From contig JABFSH010000030.1 in NCBI GenBank assembly GCA_013140705.1, forward strand, positions 1-63,318: a DNA stretch of 63,318 nt, given 5' to 3'. Positions 7,523 through 17,111 of this stretch are shown piece after piece. Positions within the stretch are counted from its first letter, which is position 1, and each line of letters opens with the position of its first letter. The notes beneath the pieces are model-generated. The model was not told the DNA's origin and did no database searches. It saw only the letters and a list, made by a program, of their open reading frames with translations. Source of the DNA: Methylococcaceae bacterium (lineage in GTDB: Bacteria > Pseudomonadota > Gammaproteobacteria > Methylococcales > Methylomonadaceae). The position numbers and the translations under genes were made by a program.

Positions 7523-10375
7523 TCACAAACGCCAGTGGATAGTAAACAAATCGTCAATCGCCGTGCTTTGATTAAGCTTACTTTCTAACTGTCCAATCAG
7601 CGTTTCCCGCCGTTCATCTATTTCATCTTGACGATCAAATAACTCTTTACGCTGCTTATTGCGCGTGCGCTCTAGCTCGTGTTGTTGCTTTTGGAAGGAC
7701 AATTTCTCTTCCAGCGTTGGCGCTATCTTGGCATTGCGACGGACTTCCTTGATCTGCTGGTCGGTGTCTTTAATGCTTTGCTCCAGACCAAACTTCAAAT
7801 CATCCGCCCAGTGATCCAGTTTGCTGACCTCTTCTTCAAAAAAGGTCAAATTGCGATTGTTGACCATTTTGATGATGTCGTTCTGCGCACTGGTTAGAGA
7901 TTGCTCAATCTGCTGATTGGCGTTAACGATGCTTGGTACGCAATCGGATGCAGGACATTGCATAATTTTTTGTGCGGTTTCCGCAGGCAGTATTTGCCCG
8001 GTTTCGGTGACGGCAGCAAACAGCAGATGATCTTCGCTACGATCCAATGCTTCAATGCTGAAACGCTGTAGCTTCAATACACCCGATTGACCTAATAAGG
8101 ACTCAATGACACTGACTTTGGCACCATGCGCGGTATAGTCAAAAACAATGTGCGCAGAAGGCGTTGCCAGATTTTTTGCTGTTTCCAGCACCCATTCACC
8201 GAGCGGGTGGTTAAGGCGGTAGACATGCGCATTTATACCAGCAGAATTTTGTTTTTGACTCCGTGCAATGAGTTGGTAAACACCTAACAGTGCTTCTCTA
8301 ATGACATTGTTCTGAAGCTGAAAGCGGTGCTGTGGTTCGTCAAACTGCGCGTAAGATTTTAGTTGGTGTTGCGTGACAACCCAGAACCAGCGACTGATTT
8401 TATCCAGGCGTTGTTCTGCTTGGTCCAGCTGAAGTTTAAGCAGATCGTGAATATCTTCATCAAAGTTTTCCAGCAGTTGTTGCCGGGTTTCCAGCATCTG
8501 CTTGCTGATGTCCACTTCCATTTCTTTTTGCAGCGCAGTAAAGGCCGCTTCTATTTGTTCTGTGCTGCGACAGGTTTCATAAATCGCTTGTATGCGTTTT
8601 TCAAAATCTATCCCGGATTCAATAGAACCTAAGACATCATCGGATGCCCCAAACACGCCATCAAACAAATGGAATTTATCGGTTAATAGTTCCAGTACGC
8701 GTTGATCGGCATAGTTGCTTTGATTGAGGAAGTTGATGACGACCACATCAAATTTTTGTCCGTAACGATGACAACGACCAATGCGCTGTTCTACGCGTTG
8801 CGGATTCCAGGGTAAGTCGTAGTTGATCAGTAGCGAACAGAATTGCAGGTTGACACCTTCCGCACCGGCTTCAGTGGCAATCATGATTTCCGCATGATGT
8901 TGGAAGTGGTCAATCAGCGCGGTTCTTCTGTCTATTTGCGGTGAACCGGTGATTTTGTCGGTGCCTTGGTATTCCGCTAGCCATTGCTGATAGATCAGTG
9001 TGGTTTCGGGACTATTGTTAGTGCCGCTAAAGGTGACTACCTGACCGTCGTAATGATTGGCAGCGAGATAGCGTTGTAAATATTCCTGAGTGCGTTTGGA
9101 TTCGGTAAAGATGACGGCTTTACGTGGCGCACCCATTGCGGCCATTTGTTCAAAGCCTTGGTTTAAGGCAATGAGTAAGGCTTTGGCTTTGCTGTCGTCG
9201 CTGATTTTTTCCGCTTGTTCAATCAGCAGCGTTAGTTCAATGATTTCCTGATTCAGTTGTTCTTTGTTGATGACCTGTTCGGTATCGTCATCAACGTCGG
9301 TATCCAGTTCTTCCAGATAATCCGTTTCCAAGTCATCGTTCTCAATCAGTTCCGCGACAATGTCGGTGTCGTCTGCTTGATCTGCTTTTAAGGCTTCCAA
9401 GCGGCGGTTGATGGTAATCAGTGTGTTGTGGACCGCATGGGTACTGGACGCTAACAGCTTGCGCAGAATCAGGCCGGTAAGATGACGTTGACGTTTCGGT
9501 AAGGCGTAACTGTCTTCGCGTTCAAGTAATGCCGTGATGCCGTTGTAGAGTTGCATCTCCGCATGAGACGGAGTAAACGGCACGGTGATCGCTTTGCGTT
9601 GGGTATAGCGGATGTATTCCAGCACCTGTTTACGCAAGGTGCGTTTTACAAAGCCCTTTAGACGGTCTTTCAGATATCCTATGCCATCAGCGCCCATGGT
9701 GTGCTGACGAAACGATTTGTCGTCACCGAATAAATGTTCGTCCAGTATCATGGATAGGCCGTAAAGCTCTAACAGCGAATTTTGTAATGGCGTTGCCGTG
9801 AGCAGTAATTTTTGCCGTCCATACAATGCCCGTTTTAAGGCTTGGCCCATTTTGTTATTGGGACGATAGGCGTTGCGCAATTTATGCGCTTCATCCATGA
9901 CCACAAGATGCCAAGGTTCAATCACTAAGGCTTCTTCTAATCGCGCAGCAAAGTGATAGGACAGAATGTTGATACAGTTATTGTTGAACGGGTTGTAGAC
10001 GCCTTGTTTCTTTAACTGCCGCCAGGTGTTGGCATCCAGAATCTGTGAAGGCAAATTGAATTTGTCGCGCAACTCTTGCGCCCACTGCTTACGTAACGAA
10101 GCAGGACAGATAATCAGCAAATTGCGTTTGCGTTCTGCCCAGTACTGACAGAGCACTAAACCGGCTTCAATGGTTTTACCTAAACCGACTTCGTCAGCAA
10201 GAATGACGCCTTTGTTTAAGGGATTATTCAGCGCGAATAATGCCGCGTTGATTTGATGCGGATTAAGATCAACGGTCGCATCAAATAACGATTGTGAAAG
10301 TCTATCAACATCGCCGCCAGCGCATTGCCGGGTTAGCTCGTAGGCATAGTATTTTGCGTGGTAATCAGTTATCAC
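7523..10375 (-). CDS. SNF2/RapA-type DEAD/DEAH helicase
   Basis: 950 aa. It carries DEVGLGKT (residues 61-68), a MDEAHKLRN DEAH box near residue 160, TATPLQNS motif III, and motif VI RVEQRIGRCHRYGQ. The C-terminal third is rich in Lys/Glu/Gln heptad-like helices and is probably coiled coil. This class of SNF2-like translocase recurs next to type III or adenine methyltransferases in defence islands, and in DISARM (DrmD). No DrmA, DrmB or DrmC is present here. The GTG start overlaps the TAG of the upstream small gene (TAGTG), implying coupling. It probably acts as a DNA or protein-DNA remodelling ATPase. Confidence 0.88.
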   Translation of the reverse strand: MITDYHAKYYAYELTRQCAGGDVDRLSQSLFDATVDLNPHQINAALFALNNPLNKGVILADEVGLGKTIEAGLVLCQYWAERKRNLLIICPASLRKQWAQELRDKFNLPSQILDANTWRQLKKQGVYNPFNNNCINILSYHFAARLEEALVIEPWHLVVMDEAHKLRNAYRPNNKMGQALKRALYGRQKLLLTATPLQNSLLELYGLSMILDEHLFGDDKSFRQHTMGADGIGYLKDRLKGFVKRTLRKQVLEYIRYTQRKAITVPFTPSHAEMQLYNGITALLEREDSYALPKRQRHLTGLILRKLLASSTHAVHNTLITINRRLEALKADQADDTDIVAELIENDDLETDYLEELDTDVDDDTEQVINKEQLNQEIIELTLLIEQAEKISDDSKAKALLIALNQGFEQMAAMGAPRKAVIFTESKRTQEYLQRYLAANHYDGQVVTFSGTNNSPETTLIYQQWLAEYQGTDKITGSPQIDRRTALIDHFQHHAEIMIATEAGAEGVNLQFCSLLINYDLPWNPQRVEQRIGRCHRYGQKFDVVVINFLNQSNYADQRVLELLTDKFHLFDGVFGASDDVLGSIESGIDFEKRIQAIYETCRSTEQIEAAFTALQKEMEVDISKQMLETRQQLLENFDEDIHDLLKLQLDQAEQRLDKISRWFWVVTQHQLKSYAQFDEPQHRFQLQNNVIREALLGVYQLIARSQKQNSAGINAHVYRLNHPLGEWVLETAKNLATPSAHIVFDYTAHGAKVSVIESLLGQSGVLKLQRFSIEALDRSEDHLLFAAVTETGQILPAETAQKIMQCPASDCVPSIVNANQQIEQSLTSAQNDIIKMVNNRNLTFFEEEVSKLDHWADDLKFGLEQSIKDTDQQIKEVRRNAKIAPTLEEKLSFQKQQHELERTRNKQRKELFDRQDEIDERRETLIGQLESKLNQSTAIDDLFTIHWRL

Positions 10376-10626
10376 TAGCCGCCTGTCCGTTGATTTGATT
10401 GTTGCTCAATCCACTGTTCCAGAGTGTCTTTGCGGAAGCGCCAAGAACCACCTACCTTCGCTAGACTCGGTTCGGGGGTGGACATTCGCTTTCGGCATGT
10501 TACAGCAGTGCGTGGTATTGTGTATGGAATGCGGTCGCCTGCGCGGTGGGCAACAGCGTCGTCTCTTCGGCGAGCCATTGCTGAACTTTTTTTGACCATG
10601 GCAGCCACGTCAATGTTGTCGATCAT
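10375..10626 (-). pseudogene. Small HTH (excisionase-type) regulator, possibly degenerate
   Basis: 83 aa from ATG at 10626. The C-terminus (KVGGSWRFRKDTLEQWIEQQ) is the second half of a MerR/excisionase-type helix-turn-helix (HTH_17). The usual first half, with its KTVYRLA-like helix, is not visible in frame. Another frame of the same stretch reads as better-looking protein (KVQQWLAEETTLLPTAQAT) up to a stop. The gene could therefore be a fusion of remnants or a frameshifted regulator. It heads the island operon, and its leader matches window positions 1-70. Confidence 0.5.
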
Positions 10627-10672
10627 CAAACAAGAAAAACCAGAAAGGGTTGATTTGACGCCTATTATAAGG
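10603..10672 (-). promoter_or_regulatory. Right copy of island leader repeat with putative promoter
   Basis: This matches 1-70 at 62 of 70 positions. On the minus strand it holds a TATAAT hexamer at 10669-10664, followed by ~38 bp of leader and the ATG at 10626. It probably drives the helicase-mod-res operon. It begins six bases beyond the stop of the RND gene (10679), so it marks the join between island and conserved chromosome. Confidence 0.55.
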
Positions 10673-10678
10673 AAAGCA

Positions 10679-13600
10679 TCAGTCCGTCTTTGTTTCTGAT
10701 GGCTGCTTGTTACCCACCAGGAGTACATAAAAAGCCGGCACCACATACAGCGTAAATAAGGTACCAACGCCCAGGCCGCTGGCAATTACCAAACCGATAT
10801 CAAAACGACTGGCTGCACCAGGCCCTGATGCCATTAGCAACGGTATCATCGCAACAATCATCGCCACTGTGGTCATTAGAATAGGCCTGAGTCTGATTGT
10901 AGCCGCCTGCTCGATGGCCACATATTTATCAAGCTTATCCCGCATTTGCAGTTGATTGGCAAACTCGACGATCAATATGCCATTTTTTGCGATCAGGCCA
11001 ATAAGCGTAATTAGTCCCACTTGCGTATAAATGTTCATGGAGGCGAAGCCAAGCATCAGAAAGGCCAATGCGCTGGCTATCGATAATGGTACGGAGACCA
11101 GAATGATAAGGGGATCACGCCAGCTTTCAAATTGAGCGGCCAATACCAGGTATATCACCAGTATTGACATGAAAAAGGTAAGAACCAGAGCACTGCCTTG
11201 CTGGGCATATTGTCGGGATGCGCCGGTGTAATCCCATCGAAAACCCTGCGGGAAAGTATCTTTCGCATGCTGTTGCAGGTAATCCATCGCATCACCCAAG
11301 GCTATACCGGGCGTCATCATGCCCGAAACAGTCAGGCTGTTAAGCTGCTGAAACTGCGTTTGTTTACTGGGTCCAACCGATTTTTCAACATGAATTAACG
11401 AAGAAAGCGGCACTTGATCGCCTGATTTTGTGCGCACGTAATATTGATCCAGTTGGCTGGTGTCGAGGCGCGACAGATCATCAACCTGTGGAATGACTTT
11501 ATAACTGCGCCCCAGCAAACTGAAGCGATTGACATAGGCGTCGCCCAATAAACCGGAGAGATTCTTGCCGATGTCGCTCATGGTAAGTCCTAAATCGGCG
11601 GCTCTATCTCTGTCAATGACCAGCGTGGCTTTGGGTCGGGTAAATTCGACATCCTTCATCATAAAAATAAAGCGGCCGCTTTGCATGGCGGTACCAATTA
11701 ACTGGTCAGCCACCTGATCCAGCTGTTTGTAACTGGCATCGGTCACGATTACAAATTGCAGTGGTAATCCACCGCCTGAACCGGGCAAGCTGGGTCTGGG
11801 GATGACCGCCGTCTTAAATCCCGCGATGCGATCGACTTTGCTTTGCAATTCGGGCTGAATCTCCATTTGCGAGCGCTGACGCTCAGTCGCCGATGGCATC
11901 TTGAAGCCGCCAAATACAACGTTCGTACTGTTTTGAAAACCCAGCAATAAAAAGCTTTCCTTGTATTCGGGTATGGTTTCAAAGGTTTTAATCAATTCCC
12001 TGGTATAAATATCGTTATATTTCAGCGTTGCCGTTTCGGGGCCTGTGGCAATAAAAAACAGAATGCTTTGATCTTCCGTAGGTGCGAGTTCTTTCTCGGT
12101 GAACATAAACATGAAATAAATACTGACCATGACCATCAGCGCAAACACCAGCATGGCATGGGGAAATTCCAGGATGCGATGCAAACCGCGCCGATAAAAA
12201 TGCGCCAATCGATCAAAAAAGCGCTCTACCGCTTGTTCAAAACGGCCAGGTGTGCCCTTTTCTTTAAGAAATTTCGAACTGAGCATGGGAGCCAGGGTTA
12301 ACGCTACCACGCCCGATATCAATACCGCACCGGCCAGTGAAAACGAAAACTCCGTAAACAAGGTGCCGACCAGTCCACCCATAAAACCGATGGGGGCATA
12401 GACAGCAATCAGCGTCGTAGTCATCGCTATCACCGGCAAGCCCAATTCCCGTGCGCCTTCAATGGCGGCCTGATAGCGGGTGGCACCCAGCTCGATATGA
12501 CGGTGAACGTTTTCGACAACGACAATGGCATCATCAACCACAAGTCCGATCGCCAATACCATGGCCAGCATCGTCAACAAGTTGATGGAAAAACCCATCA
12601 TCAGCATTAGAAAAGCGCCACCGATCAATGAGAGTGGAACCGTAACCGCAGGGATTAACGCGGCCCGCAAGGAACCGAGAGATAGATAAATAACCAGCAG
12701 GACGATGGCTACGGCTTCAATCAGCGTTGTAAAGACTTCATGAATGGAATCCTCAATAAATTGACTGGCGTCATAAGGCAACAGCGCATGCAGTTCGCTG
12801 GGTAAATCATCTTCAATTTCTTTGATAGCCTTGCGTACCAATTTTGCCACCGTCAGTGGATTAGCGCCAGGGGCTTGTTCGATGCCCATAAAAATGGCCA
12901 CCTTACCTTTGTACCAATTGACGGAATCATAATCTTCACTGCCTAGTTCGGTTTTGGCCACATCGCCCAGTCGAATCAATGTGCCGTTACGTTCTGCGAC
13001 GACCAGTTGCCGAAAATCCGGTTCCTTGTCGACGTCAGTAGTAGCGCTCAGATCGATGGCGACAAAATCGCCTTTGGTTTTGCCGGCACCTGAAAGGTAG
13101 TTATTGGTTTGCAATACCTCATCAATATCGTTGGCGGTTATGCCTAATGATGCCATGCGTTTGCTGTCCAACCAAATGCGCATGGCAAAGGTTTTGTTGC
13201 CCAGGAGTTTAGCTTTGCCGACCCCCGGCACGGCCTGGATTTTAGGCTGAACTACACGCAGCATATAATCCGTGATTTGTGCAGGGTTGATGGTATCGCT
13301 ATAGATAGCCAGATACATGAGTGCCGTTGATTCACCGGTCTGTGATGTGATGACCGGATCTTCGGCATCCTCCGGCAGGATATTATGTTGACTCGCGACT
13401 TTTGCCTGAATTTCTGCAATGGCGGCATTCGGGTCATAGTTAAGACGCATATGCGCTTCTATGGTCGAACTGCCCTGCCGACTATTTGACGATAGATAAT
13501 CAATGCCGTCCGCTTCAGCAATGGCTTGTTGTAAAGGCGTGGTAATGAAACCTTTAATCAAATCACTGCTGGCGCCAGGATAGGAAGTGGCAATGGTGAC

Positions 13601-13732
13601 GACGGTATTTTCAGTTTCCGGATATTGACGTACCTCCAGGGCAGCGATAGCGCGTAAACCAATCACCAATAACAACAAACTGATGACACTTGCCAATACC
13701 GGTTTTTGAACGTAGATATCGGTAAATTTCAC
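10679..13732 (-). CDS. RND multidrug efflux permease (HAE1 family)
   Basis: 1017 aa, a normal length. It starts MKFTDIYVQKPVLASVISLL, the first of twelve transmembrane helices. GLVVDDAIVVVEN in the fourth helix carries the proton-relay Asp pair, and GLIAKNGILIVEFAN is the corresponding segment of the second half. It is an inner-membrane proton antiporter that exports drugs through a trimeric complex with its periplasmic adaptor (next gene upstream, 4-base overlap) and an outer-membrane channel. No outer-membrane channel gene is adjacent. The substrate cannot be predicted. Confidence 0.92.
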   Translation of the reverse strand: MKFTDIYVQKPVLASVISLLLLVIGLRAIAALEVRQYPETENTVVTIATSYPGASSDLIKGFITTPLQQAIAEADGIDYLSSNSRQGSSTIEAHMRLNYDPNAAIAEIQAKVASQHNILPEDAEDPVITSQTGESTALMYLAIYSDTINPAQITDYMLRVVQPKIQAVPGVGKAKLLGNKTFAMRIWLDSKRMASLGITANDIDEVLQTNNYLSGAGKTKGDFVAIDLSATTDVDKEPDFRQLVVAERNGTLIRLGDVAKTELGSEDYDSVNWYKGKVAIFMGIEQAPGANPLTVAKLVRKAIKEIEDDLPSELHALLPYDASQFIEDSIHEVFTTLIEAVAIVLLVIYLSLGSLRAALIPAVTVPLSLIGGAFLMLMMGFSINLLTMLAMVLAIGLVVDDAIVVVENVHRHIELGATRYQAAIEGARELGLPVIAMTTTLIAVYAPIGFMGGLVGTLFTEFSFSLAGAVLISGVVALTLAPMLSSKFLKEKGTPGRFEQAVERFFDRLAHFYRRGLHRILEFPHAMLVFALMVMVSIYFMFMFTEKELAPTEDQSILFFIATGPETATLKYNDIYTRELIKTFETIPEYKESFLLLGFQNSTNVVFGGFKMPSATERQRSQMEIQPELQSKVDRIAGFKTAVIPRPSLPGSGGGLPLQFVIVTDASYKQLDQVADQLIGTAMQSGRFIFMMKDVEFTRPKATLVIDRDRAADLGLTMSDIGKNLSGLLGDAYVNRFSLLGRSYKVIPQVDDLSRLDTSQLDQYYVRTKSGDQVPLSSLIHVEKSVGPSKQTQFQQLNSLTVSGMMTPGIALGDAMDYLQQHAKDTFPQGFRWDYTGASRQYAQQGSALVLTFFMSILVIYLVLAAQFESWRDPLIILVSVPLSIASALAFLMLGFASMNIYTQVGLITLIGLIAKNGILIVEFANQLQMRDKLDKYVAIEQAATIRLRPILMTTVAMIVAMIPLLMASGPGAASRFDIGLVIASGLGVGTLFTLYVVPAFYVLLVGNKQPSETKTD

Positions 13733-14823
13733 GGCTGTTGTCCTCGTTCTCCAGGAGCCGGTTTGTCATCCACCGTCAGCGGCATGCCGTTGCGTAACTT
13801 GACCTGGCCAGCACTGACTATGCGTTCACCCGCGTTCAAGCCTTTAATAATTTCAATACGCCCATCACGCGTCTCACCAGTGATCACCTGTTTCAGTTGT
13901 GCGGTCAGACCCTGCTGACCTGAAACAACGGCAAAGACAGAGTCTCCGTAAGGATTGTAGGTAATAGCCGTGTCAGGCAAGGTGAGTACTTCCTTGTTTA
14001 CGCTGAGCATAATCCGGACATCAGCAAACATGCCGGGTCGCAAGGTATGATCTTTATTTTCGAGCGTTGCCCGGATTTTGATATTACGCGTGCTCACTTC
14101 TATTTGGGGATTGATGGCGGAAATTTCGCCATTAAAGTTTTTCCCCGGATAAGCCTGCACGCTTAACGACAGCTGCTGGCCTATTTGCAGACTACCGAGA
14201 TGGGCTTCGGGGACAGAGAAATCCACATATATCGGTGCAATGGTCTGTAGGGACACCATCGCCGTACCGGCTGGCAGATACTGGCCGATATTCACGAGAC
14301 GAATACCCAGTTCGCCACTGAATGGCGCATAGATCCGTTTCTTCTTGATGACTTCCTGCTTGGCTGCAACAATCGCCTTGGCTTCACTCAACAAGGCGCT
14401 ATTTTGATCATGATCCGATTTTGAAGCGTAGTGTTTGGCGACTAATTTCTCACTCCGCTCGAATCTGACTTGCGCCAGTTGAACTTCGGCTTTCAGGCCT
14501 TTTAGTTCGGCATCATCAATGGCTGAATCCAGCTCAACCAGGGGCGCTCCCCGTTCAACCGATTGACCGGATTTGAAATGGATGGCTTTGACTATGCCAG
14601 CGATTTCATTACTCACGTCAATGCCGGATACGGCAACCAGACTGCCGACCGTATTTAAATAGGGTTGCCATAAGGTTGATTTAACTTCCGTGACGGCGAC
14701 AACGGACGGTGGCGGCATGGGTATGTTACTCATGGAACGACGAATTTTATAAAACTTCCAGCCGAAGAGTCCGCCAAAAAGCAAAGCAGATAGAAGAAAA
14801 ACAAGTAAAAGACGTTTAATCAT
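13729..14823 (-). CDS. RND efflux periplasmic adaptor subunit
   Basis: 364 aa. It has an N-terminal membrane anchor (residues 4-24) and a barrel-sandwich hybrid with the paired lipoyl-like motifs SNEIAGIVKAIHFKSGQSV and RIYAPFSGELGIRLVNIGQY. A coiled hairpin lies between them, and a beta-barrel segment (TLRPGMFADVRIML) follows. It links the permease encoded downstream to an outer-membrane channel. It is the first gene of the operon. A possible -10 lies about 145 bp upstream. Confidence 0.9.
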   Translation of the reverse strand: MIKRLLLVFLLSALLFGGLFGWKFYKIRRSMSNIPMPPPSVVAVTEVKSTLWQPYLNTVGSLVAVSGIDVSNEIAGIVKAIHFKSGQSVERGAPLVELDSAIDDAELKGLKAEVQLAQVRFERSEKLVAKHYASKSDHDQNSALLSEAKAIVAAKQEVIKKKRIYAPFSGELGIRLVNIGQYLPAGTAMVSLQTIAPIYVDFSVPEAHLGSLQIGQQLSLSVQAYPGKNFNGEISAINPQIEVSTRNIKIRATLENKDHTLRPGMFADVRIMLSVNKEVLTLPDTAITYNPYGDSVFAVVSGQQGLTAQLKQVITGETRDGRIEIIKGLNAGERIVSAGQVKLRNGMPLTVDDKPAPGERGQQP

Positions 14824-14913
14824 GTGAACCTTGGTGATGCTTCCTTTTCATCGGAAGTACGGTGCTCGCGAGGTTTGAAACGGCGAATTGAAGGTGGCTT
14901 TCCAGGTTTGCAA

Positions 14914-14972
14914 TTGACACAAATAGGATGTTGTTTTGTGTTGAATTATCATATAAGGGAATGCTTATTATA
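14914..14972 (-). promoter_or_regulatory. Possible promoter/operator of the RND operon
   Basis: In the 284-bp divergent gap between the RND operon and mutM there is a minus-strand TATAAT at 14972-14967, and downstream of it an imperfect inverted repeat (TTGACACAAA at 14914-14923, TTTGTGTTGA at 14935-14944, 8 of 10 pairs). This could be a regulator site just inside the transcript. No -35 is convincing and no local repressor gene is present, so the call is weak. Confidence 0.25.
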
Positions 14973-15107
14973 CTGATAACAATTAAACTATGCTGATTTG
15001 ACTTGGTTTTTGAACAATTCATTGATCCCCATGTGATGTCCAACATGTCAGTTTGAGTCAGTTTGTCTACCGAGCTATTCGCAACATTATTAACGACTAC
15101 CTAATTG

Positions 15108-15923
15108 ATGCCAGAATTACCGGAAGTTGAAACAACTCGTCGCGGCATAGCGCCATATATCGAAGGTCAAGGCATTATTGACGTGCTTGTTCGTCAACCC
15201 AAACTACGTTGGCCCGTACCCGAATCGCTGAGCCGAACATTAACTGGCCTATCTATTCGATGTGTTTCCAGAAGAGGTAAATATCTGTTGTTTGAAACAG
15301 AGGCAGGGACCCTGATTGTGCATCTCGGCATGTCAGGCAGTTTAAGAATACATCAGAGAGCGCCGCAACCTGGAAAACATGACCATCTGGATTTTATGTT
15401 CACCGATGGCATCATGCTGCGGTTTAATGACCCGCGACGTTTTGGCGCCGTATTGTGGACATCCGCACCGGTCATGGAACATTCCTTACTCAAACATTTA
15501 GGGCCGGAACCCTTATTGCCATCATTCAATGGCGAGTTACTCCATGAATTATCCAGACACCGAAACATACCAGTCAAGTCATTCATCATGGACAGTCATG
15601 TGGTCGTCGGTGTCGGTAATATTTATGCTAATGAAGCGTTGTTTATGGCTGGGATTCTTCCGACGCGTCCAGTCGGAAATATTTCATTGACTCGTTATCA
15701 AAAACTCGCCGAATGCGTTCGCGTAATATTACAAGACGCGATTAATCAGGGTGGTACGACGTTAAGAGATTTTGTGAATGAATCCGGTAAGCCCGGTTAT
15801 TTCCAGCAGCAACTTCGTGTCTATGGTCGCAAAGGACTGCCCTGCATGGTGTGCGGGCAGCCATTAACGGAAATCCGATTGTCTAACCGGTCAACGGTTT
15901 TCTGCCGCCATTGTCAACGCTGA
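15108..15923 (+). CDS. mutM: Formamidopyrimidine-DNA glycosylase
   Basis: 271 aa. The ATG at 15108 is preferred over TTG at 15105, because MPELPEVE must place the catalytic Pro at position 2 and Glu at 3. The C-terminal zinc finger is present (CMVCG ... CRHCQ), as is the beta-hairpin region with the DNA-binding Lys ([10 protein letters not shown]). It excises 8-oxoguanine and related lesions and cuts the strand by lyase action. It is transcribed divergently from the RND operon and ends 7 bp before the convergent nnrS. Confidence 0.97.
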   Translation: MPELPEVETTRRGIAPYIEGQGIIDVLVRQPKLRWPVPESLSRTLTGLSIRCVSRRGKYLLFETEAGTLIVHLGMSGSLRIHQRAPQPGKHDHLDFMFTDGIMLRFNDPRRFGAVLWTSAPVMEHSLLKHLGPEPLLPSFNGELLHELSRHRNIPVKSFIMDSHVVVGVGNIYANEALFMAGILPTRPVGNISLTRYQKLAECVRVILQDAINQGGTTLRDFVNESGKPGYFQQQLRVYGRKGLPCMVCGQPLTEIRLSNRSTVFCRHCQR

Positions 15924-15930
15924 CACGCGT

Positions 15931-17106
15931 TTAACCGGGCTGACCATCTACGCGCGGGCTAACCAGCATTGGCGAATAAACAAAAATAAACAGCGAAAAG
16001 GCCAGCAACCAGAACAGCATCGAAACGTAAATGAGGCTGTCGTACCAATCCGGTATCGCAATCGGCAATAATACCCTGAAACAGGCGGCCAGATTAATCA
16101 AAACAAAGGCAATCGCAATGGTATTGGACGTTCGAAGAGCCCTGCCGGTATGCCCCAATGAGACTCTCGCCATCATGCCCAGCGTTAAAACACCAATGCC
16201 GCCGATCGTGTAGGCATGTAAGGCCACCGTAGGTGTCACGACTGAATAGGCGGACAAGGCTGTCAGTATCAAGCCCAGGATTATCCAGCCATAACCGGAA
16301 TACAAGACCCACAATAACGGCACATACCATATTCTTTGAACATACCAGCCGGATACTCTGGCAATGTTGACGAGTGTCGCAATTAGCGCGGTAATTGCCA
16401 GCATTGTCCCGGAAATATCGAGCAGTTGTAATGCAAACATCCCGATAACAGAGGCAATTGCCAAGCGATCCAATGCTGGATTTCTGATAATAATGGTTCC
16501 CATGATTCCGCGCTCGGTAAAGAATGGAAACACGCGGCCCGCCACGGTGAGAATAAGAACAATAAGAGTGGCCACAACCAGTTGTATGCCTTTCCAGGCC
16601 GTATTTTCCCTAAGACCTAGGATTTCGAGATGGATCAACCCATTGCCAATGGCCAGCAATGCAATGAGCGCTATAAAAATCAGATTTTTATATTGTTTGG
16701 ATTGCAAAATGGGCTTGCTGAGGTAGTAAGCCAAAACCGGCAGGAATGAAAAATCTATCAATGCAATTAAAGAGTCCGGTAACAGCCCTTCGTAAAAGGG
16801 AATGACTCGACCGTAAAGCCATACCAGACTGAGCCCAGCCAGTTGACCGCCTGTTAATGTCGGTTTTCCGGTCCAGTTTTTGACGGCTGTTAATAAAAAA
16901 CCGGCGATTACCGCCACGGAATAACCCAACAGCATCTCATGGGCATGCCAGAAAGTGCTGGAAAAATAATTCTCGGCCGTTAATGTTCCTTTAAATATGG
17001 CGTTCCATAGAACTATCAAAATGAGTGCCGACAGTCCAGCCAGGGCAAAAAAAACTCTAAATCCTAGGGCAAATAAAGGAAGATCAAATATATTTTGCGA
17101 TTTCAT
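15931..17106 (-). CDS. nnrS: NnrS family heme/copper-type membrane protein
   Basis: 391 aa, almost wholly hydrophobic, with about 12 transmembrane segments. The family hallmark FWHAHEMLLGYSVAVIAGFLLTA is at residues ~52-74, and a HAYTIGGIGVLTLGMMARVSLGHTGR segment near residue 300 supplies the other conserved His residues. NnrS proteins relieve nitric-oxide stress, probably by protecting metal centres in the membrane. The gene follows the DUF455 gene after 5 bp and is probably in one operon with it. Confidence 0.92.
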   Translation of the reverse strand: MKSQNIFDLPLFALGFRVFFALAGLSALILIVLWNAIFKGTLTAENYFSSTFWHAHEMLLGYSVAVIAGFLLTAVKNWTGKPTLTGGQLAGLSLVWLYGRVIPFYEGLLPDSLIALIDFSFLPVLAYYLSKPILQSKQYKNLIFIALIALLAIGNGLIHLEILGLRENTAWKGIQLVVATLIVLILTVAGRVFPFFTERGIMGTIIIRNPALDRLAIASVIGMFALQLLDISGTMLAITALIATLVNIARVSGWYVQRIWYVPLLWVLYSGYGWIILGLILTALSAYSVVTPTVALHAYTIGGIGVLTLGMMARVSLGHTGRALRTSNTIAIAFVLINLAACFRVLLPIAIPDWYDSLIYVSMLFWLLAFSLFIFVYSPMLVSPRVDGQPG

Positions 17107-17111
17107 TGCGA

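Noticed and set aside
7523-10375. DISARM system centred on the SNF2 helicase
   Set aside because: A DrmD-like helicase and an adenine methyltransferase are present, but DrmA, DrmB and the DrmC phospholipase are absent and a complete type III res gene is present instead.
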